This document shows positions 1 through 7,233 of a stretch of DNA of 24,710 nucleotides, in pieces; position 1 is the stretch's first letter, and every line of letters begins with the position of its first letter. Origin of the DNA: an uncultured Muribaculaceae bacterium (GTDB taxonomy: Bacteria > Bacteroidota > Bacteroidia > Bacteroidales > Muribaculaceae); NCBI GenBank assembly GCA_910586175.1, contig CAJUIJ010000016.1, forward strand, positions 1 through 24,710. Reading direction: 5' to 3'. Below the pieces are notes generated by a model that searched no databases, was not told the DNA's origin, and worked only from the letters and a program-made list of their open reading frames with translations. The translations under genes were made by a program, and so were the position numbers.

Positions 1-64
1 TTGGTGACGACAACATACTTTTTACATTGACCCGCTATAGATAATTCATGATATGGACATATGG

Positions 65-98
65 CAAGATGTAAGATATAACAAGATGTAAGATATAA
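65..98. repeat. Perfect 17-bp tandem duplication in the leader of the first gene
   Basis: The 17-base unit CAAGATGTAAGATATAA occurs twice head to tail (65-81 and 82-98) without a mismatch, 29 bases before the ATG of the first secreted-protein gene. It is AT-rich and lies where a promoter or leader RNA is expected. No good TAnnTTTG box is visible in bases 1-127. The copies could be a duplicated regulator site or a recent slippage event; the sequence does not decide. Confidence 0.85.
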
Positions 99-127
99 AT
101 CGATAAAATAATCACAACTTTAAATTT

Positions 128-2365
128 ATGGGAAACTTTAACAAATTCGTTATCGCATCAGCGATGACAGCCTTTACAGTCGCCGGTGCAATGGCAGCCC
201 CCTTCGGGCCGCGCCATTTCGACATCGGCAAACATGCTTGGCGCCATGCTTCAAAGTCTGCAACCATGGCGTTCAACACTGATCGCATGGAGCAAATCCG
301 CAAGAACAATGAGATGTTGATGGGCCGCGCTCCGATGAAAACCATCAGCCCCGACATCACATTTGACGCGAACGACAAAATTGGAGACTTGGACGGGCCG
401 AACGGCGAACTTTGGTTCTACACAGCAAACTATGTATACAAGACCATCACACATGAGGGTTATGAAGAGAAGGTTCTTCTGGAATACACATTCCGAATTT
501 TCGATGCCAACGCCCGCGAGGTGGGAGTTATTCACGACAAAGTGCGCTATGATGAATATGAGGTCCGCACAGTGCAATGTGACCTCGTGGAATTCATCTC
601 AAAGCACCAGTTTAACTCCGACGACAATTATGAAGTAATGATTGGCTTTGCCTTCAACCGTACATCAGTTGACGATAAGGGGGAAACTCATTACATGAAC
701 AACAGTTACCGCAACCTCGTCTACTCATTGGGAGGAGAGACCGAGATGGTGACTATGGAGACTCCCGAAGGTGATACCGTGACCAAGGAGGTCAGCAAGC
801 CTGTGTATCGATTGGAAGGCACGGTGGGAGATGTAGTGAACGCCTCAACAGCCGATAAGGAGAGTTTCTTCATCACCATGTATGATGAGGCATTACCCGA
901 GCCGGATTATGATGATATATTAGGTGATATATCAGGCGAAGAGACAGACACAAATACTGACAAAGATAATAATTTCTGGGAGGAACTCACTAATGCTCAT
1001 ATCACATTGAGAGTTTTGGGTAAAGTGGATGCCGAAGGCAATATGCCCGAACTTCTGAAATATGAAATACCCACACTCAAAATGCCCGGTGACCAGGAAG
1101 ACACACTGCCGATGTTCTCGATCAGCGATGGCGAAGATTCGTTCTTGCTGGTGCAGCATTACAAGGAGTATTTCTACAACCGCTATGACTCCCCTACCGA
1201 TGACATGTCGATGCGTGAGCATAACTCACTCGTCATAGACATCTATCGTTTCAAAGATGGCACCATTACGAAGTCAAGCACCACAGAGATTCCGGTAATC
1301 AAGGATTCAGGCGACCGTCTGCTCAGCACATTTTACTCCGTATGCGACATGCGCTATAAAGAGGATGTATACTTCACTGAAGATGGCAAACCCGGTTTCT
1401 TCGTTACCAAAACGAACTATTTCGCAGACGAAAGTGAAGAATCCAGCTACCATCATTATGACAGCGAAGGCAAGAAACTCAATGACTTTTTCATAAAAGC
1501 GGACAGTCACTTGGCAATGAGCCACATCGAAGGATTCGAGCCCCAGCATATGTTTGTATCATATGCCAATGGTGAATACGTATTCCACTTCGTGGACTTG
1601 CTTTCAGGCAAAGAGGTAACAAAATTCAGCTGCTACCTTGAGATAGATCCTGACTCCGACCCCGACATGCTTACCAGCAATATTGACCGTGTCAAGGTGG
1701 GCGACACTTACGAGTATGCAGTAGAGATGAGAACCCCAACTCTCGATGATAATGACAATACCATCAACCGCTACGCATGGTTTGACAAGTCAGGCAAATA
1801 CCTGCGCACCGAAGAGGTCAACATGGGTCAGAACGTGCTTTACGCACAATCATATCTCGACACATATACGCTTCAGCCCGAACTCATCCTCAAAGATTCA
1901 CACCGTGAGTACATGATGCTCGTGAAGCGTGCCATAGATGCCAATACCAAGAGTGAGGAACTTCTTATCGGACAGGCATTGAATCCGGAAGCTCCCGAAG
2001 GCAAGGATGTGCTGCTCATCACTCCCGACGAGCGTGGCGTATTGGCTAATATCAATCCCTTCACTATGCTCGACAAACCAATGCTTCACGTATACTTCTA
2101 CGACCAGCCCACCGGCAAGATGAGTCTCGACATATATTATCTGCCATTTGACGGCTCAAAGGTAGAGGAGATTGAGGCAGCCGGCAGCGGCGCGGCGTTG
2201 ACATTCGACGGCACCACGCTCTATGGCGAAGGAGAAATCAAGGTGTTCAACATCAGCGGCATGCAGGTGAAGAGCGGCAACGGCACACTCAGCGTGGCAG
2301 ACCTCGATGGCGGCATATACGTGGCACTCTGCGGCAAGGACGTGCGCAAGTTCTCAGTGAAATAA
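128..2365 (+). CDS. Secreted protein of unknown function with C-terminal sorting-like domain
   Basis: A 745-residue exported protein that I do not recognise. Residues 1-23 form a signal peptide (hydrophobic stretch after MGNFNKF, likely cleavage after AMA). The long middle part is rich in acidic and aromatic residues and looks like beta-structure, with an Asp/Glu-rich stretch near residues 270-285 (ISGEETDTNTDKDNN). The last 68 residues, from VEEIEAAG near 678, form a module with VFNISGMQV and GGIYVALCGKDVRKFSVK, resembling type A sorting domains of type IX secretion substrates. It is first in a run of four plus-strand secreted-protein genes and only 22 bases before the next, so the two are probably co-transcribed. 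No catalytic motif was found. Export is well supported; the sorting role is inferred from the family resemblance. Confidence 0.85.
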   Translation: MGNFNKFVIASAMTAFTVAGAMAAPFGPRHFDIGKHAWRHASKSATMAFNTDRMEQIRKNNEMLMGRAPMKTISPDITFDANDKIGDLDGPNGELWFYTANYVYKTITHEGYEEKVLLEYTFRIFDANAREVGVIHDKVRYDEYEVRTVQCDLVEFISKHQFNSDDNYEVMIGFAFNRTSVDDKGETHYMNNSYRNLVYSLGGETEMVTMETPEGDTVTKEVSKPVYRLEGTVGDVVNASTADKESFFITMYDEALPEPDYDDILGDISGEETDTNTDKDNNFWEELTNAHITLRVLGKVDAEGNMPELLKYEIPTLKMPGDQEDTLPMFSISDGEDSFLLVQHYKEYFYNRYDSPTDDMSMREHNSLVIDIYRFKDGTITKSSTTEIPVIKDSGDRLLSTFYSVCDMRYKEDVYFTEDGKPGFFVTKTNYFADESEESSYHHYDSEGKKLNDFFIKADSHLAMSHIEGFEPQHMFVSYANGEYVFHFVDLLSGKEVTKFSCYLEIDPDSDPDMLTSNIDRVKVGDTYEYAVEMRTPTLDDNDNTINRYAWFDKSGKYLRTEEVNMGQNVLYAQSYLDTYTLQPELILKDSHREYMMLVKRAIDANTKSEELLIGQALNPEAPEGKDVLLITPDERGVLANINPFTMLDKPMLHVYFYDQPTGKMSLDIYYLPFDGSKVEEIEAAGSGAALTFDGTTLYGEGEIKVFNISGMQVKSGNGTLSVADLDGGIYVALCGKDVRKFSVK

Positions 2366-2387
2366 ATCATAAAACCACAATAACAAG

Positions 2388-4286
2388 ATGAAAAGTATAT
2401 ATATGTCAGCACTGGCAGCTGCCCTCATAGCGGGCAGCGCCAGCATGTCAGCCTACAAGGTGACAGTAAAATGGAATGAGCCGGGCACAGTGCTTCTCGG
2501 CACAGGCTCACCCGCCAACGCCACACTGCTCGAAGTCTCTCCCACCGCTACAGAAAAGGAGATAGAGCTTGAGGAATACACGGAGGTATGCATGTTCCCG
2601 GCTGATGGCTATGTGCTCAAGAGCGTGCAACAGTCAGGCCAGCCCGACAAGAAGAACAGCATCAGCGGTAATGCCGCGCATGGACAACAGTCATATTATG
2701 GCTGCGGCAGCTCATGGGATGGCCGCACCATCACTGTGGAGACCGCAAAACTTGTGAAAGACAAGAGCTTCTCATTTACAGTGGAGAATGGAGCAGATTG
2801 CTTCGACGCTTACCTGAGCAAGCAGGAGTCGTTTGGCACAGGCACGTTGAAATATAATTACGGATACCAGCAGAACCTGAACCTCAAAGATGGTGTCAAC
2901 ACGGTGGCATATTCGGCAGAATATGTAAAAGACCTTACCATCACACTCAAGAAGGGCGTTGAGGCCAAGTCAATCTACAAGGTGACACGTAATGGAGATG
3001 AAGTAACTGCAACGGGCAATTCTTATGAGCTTAAAGATATCGTGCCCACCGACAAGGTAGTGGTGCGCGTATATGAAAATGAGGCACCCCCGGCAGCACC
3101 GGTTACACTCACCATATCATATCCGGAAGATATCGAAGGCTTCATAAAGAACATCTACAACTGGAACACCCGCAAGTTTATCGGCATGGATGACAACTAC
3201 AACTTCACCATGCCTGCCGATCACAAGTTCACCGTGACCAAGGGCACCGAGCTTCAGCTCAACACCAACGACGGTTACACCCTCACCAAGTTCATGCTTG
3301 GAGATAGCGACATCACCGCCGACTATCAGGAGGAGAGCCACAAGATACGCTTCACTGTAGATTCTGATGTGACGCTCACCATCGAGGGTGCGGTGACAGT
3401 ATATGCCGACGTAGAGTTTACCATCTATGCGATGAATGCCGACGGCGTAAGACTCTCATTGGGTGCCTATGACGCAATGCCCAACCCAATCAAGGATATC
3501 ACCGGACAGGCAGGCGAACCTATCACCGACAACATCGTAATCCCATCTTACAAGATTGCCGACAAAGATGAAGGTTCTGGCGAAGGGTCGAGCACCGGAA
3601 ACAATGGCATCACCATCCCATCGGTGACGATGACACCTGAAAACACTTTGAAATTTACAGTCAAAGTATCGGAAAAGACTCCTTACGTCTACGTATTGCC
3701 CGCAGTAGGCAGCTATATCCAGAGTTTCTGGGACAAGCAGCTTAAATTCACCATCGGTTATGCCGACGGCAATGAAGCAGACCAGCGCACACTCTATGTG
3801 GTGAGCCAGCCCTTGAACCGCAGCAGCCAGTTCACCGTGGAGCAGAAAGGTGCCGGCATCGTGGAGTTCTCACCGGCACAGTTCTACCAGCGCAACTGGG
3901 AGAACCCCTCGATCAGCTTCACAGTGGGAGAAGGCACCAAGACTTATGACTACTGCCCCGAATATGACAATCCGTTCACGCTCTACATCCCCAATAAGAC
4001 CTCACTCACTACCGTGACACTCAACGGTCGCCAGGCGGGTATCAAGGAGAATGAGCTCGGCACATACACCATAGACTTCACCCAGGCCTACGAGTCGGCC
4101 AACTATGAGATTCCTACTCTCAAGATTAACACAGGCATGTCGGGTGTGGAAGAGATTGAAGATATAACCGACACGACAAGCGAAAGTCTGATTTACAACC
4201 TTCAGGGTGTGGCATTAGGCACAGAGCTCAACACGCTTCCCGCCGGCCTTTACATCCGCGACGGCAAGAAAATCATCAAGAAATAA
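2388..4286 (+). CDS. Secreted beta-rich repeat protein with short C-terminal sorting-like motif
   Basis: A 632-residue exported protein. Residues 1-21 are a signal peptide (MKSIYMSALAAALIAG onward, cleavage near SMSA). The mature part holds several beta-rich units of similar style: segments opening YKVTVKWNEPG and later VTLTISYPEDIEG, each followed by a GY(T/V)L(K/T)(S/K) stretch. This recalls the divergent InlB-type or bacterial-repeat domains of surface proteins, but the match is by eye only. The end, from GVEEIED near residue 585, is the short module LIYNLQGVALG ... LPAGLYIRDGKKIIKK, closely like the end of the C10 protease encoded further on. It lies 22 bases after the first gene and is followed by a strong hairpin. 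No enzyme motif is visible; a surface adhesin or structural role is a guess. Confidence 0.85.
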   Translation: MKSIYMSALAAALIAGSASMSAYKVTVKWNEPGTVLLGTGSPANATLLEVSPTATEKEIELEEYTEVCMFPADGYVLKSVQQSGQPDKKNSISGNAAHGQQSYYGCGSSWDGRTITVETAKLVKDKSFSFTVENGADCFDAYLSKQESFGTGTLKYNYGYQQNLNLKDGVNTVAYSAEYVKDLTITLKKGVEAKSIYKVTRNGDEVTATGNSYELKDIVPTDKVVVRVYENEAPPAAPVTLTISYPEDIEGFIKNIYNWNTRKFIGMDDNYNFTMPADHKFTVTKGTELQLNTNDGYTLTKFMLGDSDITADYQEESHKIRFTVDSDVTLTIEGAVTVYADVEFTIYAMNADGVRLSLGAYDAMPNPIKDITGQAGEPITDNIVIPSYKIADKDEGSGEGSSTGNNGITIPSVTMTPENTLKFTVKVSEKTPYVYVLPAVGSYIQSFWDKQLKFTIGYADGNEADQRTLYVVSQPLNRSSQFTVEQKGAGIVEFSPAQFYQRNWENPSISFTVGEGTKTYDYCPEYDNPFTLYIPNKTSLTTVTLNGRQAGIKENELGTYTIDFTQAYESANYEIPTLKINTGMSGVEEIEDITDTTSESLIYNLQGVALGTELNTLPAGLYIRDGKKIIKK

Positions 4287-4298
4287 CTAACCCGGAGA

Positions 4299-4335
4299 GA
4301 GTGTGGATTCCGAATCATATAAGGAGTCCGCACTC
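4299..4335 (+). other. Intercistronic hairpin (13-bp stem, two G-U pairs)
   Basis: Arms 4299-4311 and 4323-4335 pair over 13 positions, including two G-U wobbles, around an 11-base loop. The hairpin fills most of the 69-base gap between two secreted-protein genes. It is followed by CCCC and not by a T run, so a full intrinsic terminator is unlikely. RNA processing, transcript stabilisation or partial attenuation are more likely roles. Confidence 0.6.
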
Positions 4336-4355
4336 CCCCACTATAACCAATCCAT

Positions 4356-7154
4356 ATGAAAGCAACCTATACATTGACAGCAGCGCTTCTGCTTGCGGGA
4401 GCTTCTGCCGGCGTTATGATTGCAGGCGGCAACACTGCTGTGCTCGCCGAGGCAGCCCAGACATTCGAGGTGTCCTCTACACCCGAAAATGGTGCAACCG
4501 TGAAACAATTCAACGAGATCACCATCAAGATCAACTCTCAGATGGGAGAATTCATGGTATTGACCGAGGATGCCAAACTCAGCGATGTCACAGTAACAAA
4601 AGAGGGTGGCAGCGCAGTGGCAGCAACGGGGTTCGGCGAACCGGGCATGGACGACAGCACCTTTGAGCTGCTCTATCCGATAGAGTTCCCCACTCAGACA
4701 GAGGCCGGCAAATACACCATCAGCTTGCCTGAAGGCTTGTTTGTGGAATCGGTATACGATAATCAGAAGGATGCCTTTGTGCCGGCAGAAAACGGCAAGG
4801 TGAATGCAGCCACCACCATCTCAATCACCGTTGACCCCAACGCAAAGAACCCCATCGACAACTTCACACTCAGCCCTGCAAGCGGCTCAGTGGTGGGTTC
4901 GCTCAACGGCATGTACATCCTCTTCCCCGAAATTGACAACATGTCAATGCCCTACAATTCGTCAGAAGATGTGGAGATGACACTCAGCAACGGCACCGTG
5001 ACCTACAACGCCAGCGCTATGGTAGACTGGGACTGGTATGAGGGTGGCAAGAAGATGAACTTCAGCTTCACCGACGACAACTATGAAGATGCAGTACTGA
5101 CACCGGGCAAATGGACACTCAATGCCCCTGCCGGTGCATTTGAATATGAGGGCACAAAGAGCGAGGCATTCACCGCCGAATATACCATCGTGTCGCCCTC
5201 TGAGACAACATTCACAACATGGAACACATTCCCGGCAAATAATGCCGAGCTGAAGAACCTCAGCAGCGTGCGCCTCATGTACAAGATGAACGACCTTGAG
5301 GCTTCGCTCAATGTGGACAGCAATCTTCTCGAAAAAATCACCCTCACCCGCGACGGCAAGAAGATGTGGGTGGATTTCGAACTTGGTGATCCTGAGATGA
5401 TCATGAACGATGCTGTGGTGATGATTCCACTTTCGTTTGACAATCAGAACATGCCCGGCGAGTTTGAGCTTACAATACCCGAAGGCTTCCTTTATCAGAC
5501 AAAATATAACGAAACTACACAGGAGTTCGGTGTATTCGACGGCTACCAGCAGAGTGCAGAGCAGGTGCTCAAATTCACAATCGCTACAGATGCAGAAGGC
5601 TTGTTTGACGACTACTCACTCTCACCTGAGACAGAAAATGGAGTCGTAACCTCGCTCAGCGATATGACACTTACCTTCAACTCTATCCCCTCTTACATCA
5701 AAGCTAACGTTATCGCATTTGAAGATATCACCCTCACTCAGGGAAGCACTGTATACACCGGTATCGTAAAAGAATCCAACAGTGCCTCCAACCTTGCATA
5801 CGACATCACCTTCGTAGACAGCAACGACCAAGTGGTGACACCCGGCTCAGGCAAATGGACACTTGAGATACCCTCGCTCTACTTCTCACTTGACTCCGAC
5901 CGCAGCGGCGAAATCAAGCGTGAATATGAGGTTGTGCCCATCAAACTGACACCTGCATCAGGCTCCACACTCAGCGAGATTACATATTTCGAGGTTTCAT
6001 TCCCCGGCGCCAAGAATGTAGAATTTGTGGGTGCAGAATATATGATTACGCTTACAGCAGGCCAGTCATCTGGCATACCCTCATTCGATGTAGCCAAGGT
6101 GGATGGTGCGACAGACCCGACATTCCGCTTGACTCCCCCCGAAGGCTTTGCAGAGCCTGCACTCGGCACAGTGAACTTCAACATCGAAGAGGGAGCATTC
6201 CTCATCGACGGCGAAGCAGGAGCTACTGTAGGCAACTCACCGCGCGTGCATGCCACATACATCTACGACCGTCCGGTGTCGCAGACCTATACCCCCGAAC
6301 CCAACAACGCCGAGGTGCTTTGCCAGTCATGGGGTTACACCGTGGGCTTTGCCTTTGACGAGACAGTATCGCCTCGCTTCACTGATATGCAGACATTTAA
6401 CGGAATTGAAGTGAAATTTGACGACACAGTGCTCACCATAGGCACCGAAAACCAGGCATATGCCGGCAAAGCTGACTGCGCATACAGCGTGATGGAAAAC
6501 ATCCTGACATTCATGGTCATCAACCAGGAATATCACAAGGAGGGTAAGATTACCGTGAAGCTTAACGCTGATGCTTACACCCTCTCAGGCAACCCCGGCT
6601 TCGACGTGGAACACAGCTGGAATGTGGTTATGCCAAAGACAATCGAATTCACGCTTACTCCCGCCGGCTCTGAAGATAAGAACAAACCGGCTGAAGTGAC
6701 TACATTCAACAACTTGATGCTCACATTCGACAACGCTTCCAAGGCAGAAGTGTTCCAGCCTACCGGCATATCGCTCAAGAAAGATGACTATTCACTCTTC
6801 ATGACAGCCTCCATTGAGCCGGTGGCTGACTCAGAGAAGCCCGAATTCAAGCTCATCTTCACACCCGAAGAGGGCAAGCAATTCTCAAACGGCAACTATG
6901 AGCTTGAGATACGTTACGACACATTCACCCTCGATGGCATCTACACATGGCCTGCCAACTACACCAACATCGTGCGTTACTTCAAATTTGAAGACGACAG
7001 CGCAGTCAATGAGATAGAGGCCGGCGAAGCAGAGAACGTTACAGTAGTGACACCCGACGGCAAGGTGGTGCTCCACAATGCCCCCGCCTCTCAGCTCAAG
7101 AGCCTTGACAACGGCATCTACATTGTGAATGGCAAGAAGATAGTAATCCGATAA
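4356..7154 (+). CDS. Large secreted protein of about seven tandem Ig-like repeats
   Basis: A 932-residue exported protein. A signal-like hydrophobic region covers residues 5-32 (LTAALLLAGASAGVMIAGG). The rest is built of about seven repeats of 105-130 residues, opening near residues 35, 169, 285, 419, 527, 642 and 763. Each starts with a phrase of the type (F/Y)xLxPxxGxxV or a variant, followed 8-10 residues later by an alternating hydrophobic strand such as ITIKIN, MTLTFN or LMLTFD. This is typical of Ig-like/Big folds in surface proteins. From about residue 882 (AVNEIEAG) it ends with a module finishing LDNGIYIVNGKKIVIR, as in its neighbours. No catalytic residues can be pointed to; adhesion or glycan binding would be usual for such proteins, but that is inference. 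The start ATG has no visible ribosome-binding site, as is normal for the group. Confidence 0.85.
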   Translation: MKATYTLTAALLLAGASAGVMIAGGNTAVLAEAAQTFEVSSTPENGATVKQFNEITIKINSQMGEFMVLTEDAKLSDVTVTKEGGSAVAATGFGEPGMDDSTFELLYPIEFPTQTEAGKYTISLPEGLFVESVYDNQKDAFVPAENGKVNAATTISITVDPNAKNPIDNFTLSPASGSVVGSLNGMYILFPEIDNMSMPYNSSEDVEMTLSNGTVTYNASAMVDWDWYEGGKKMNFSFTDDNYEDAVLTPGKWTLNAPAGAFEYEGTKSEAFTAEYTIVSPSETTFTTWNTFPANNAELKNLSSVRLMYKMNDLEASLNVDSNLLEKITLTRDGKKMWVDFELGDPEMIMNDAVVMIPLSFDNQNMPGEFELTIPEGFLYQTKYNETTQEFGVFDGYQQSAEQVLKFTIATDAEGLFDDYSLSPETENGVVTSLSDMTLTFNSIPSYIKANVIAFEDITLTQGSTVYTGIVKESNSASNLAYDITFVDSNDQVVTPGSGKWTLEIPSLYFSLDSDRSGEIKREYEVVPIKLTPASGSTLSEITYFEVSFPGAKNVEFVGAEYMITLTAGQSSGIPSFDVAKVDGATDPTFRLTPPEGFAEPALGTVNFNIEEGAFLIDGEAGATVGNSPRVHATYIYDRPVSQTYTPEPNNAEVLCQSWGYTVGFAFDETVSPRFTDMQTFNGIEVKFDDTVLTIGTENQAYAGKADCAYSVMENILTFMVINQEYHKEGKITVKLNADAYTLSGNPGFDVEHSWNVVMPKTIEFTLTPAGSEDKNKPAEVTTFNNLMLTFDNASKAEVFQPTGISLKKDDYSLFMTASIEPVADSEKPEFKLIFTPEEGKQFSNGNYELEIRYDTFTLDGIYTWPANYTNIVRYFKFEDDSAVNEIEAGEAENVTVVTPDGKVVLHNAPASQLKSLDNGIYIVNGKKIVIR

Positions 7155-7168
7155 TTGAGTTTAAGGTC

Positions 7169-7211
7169 TTTCAGTAGTAGAGTTACGGGGTTCGTAACTC
7201 TACTACTGAAA
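7169..7211 (+). other. Perfect 18-bp inverted repeat in the gap before the C10 protease gene
   Basis: Arms 7169-7186 and 7194-7211 are perfectly complementary over 18 bases around a 7-base loop (GGGGTTC). The flanks do not look like an intrinsic terminator: the stem opens with TTT and closes with AAA, and the downstream bases are ACTAAACGCC with no T run. It occupies half of the 79-base gap between the Ig-repeat gene and the protease gene. It could be an RNA processing or stability element or an operator; termination is less likely. Confidence 0.75.
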
Positions 7212-7233
7212 ACTAAACGCCTATATAATACAC

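Noticed and set aside
7169..7211. Invertible promoter (phase-variation) site
   Set aside because: The arms are only 7 bases apart and there is no promoter between them or recombinase gene in the window.
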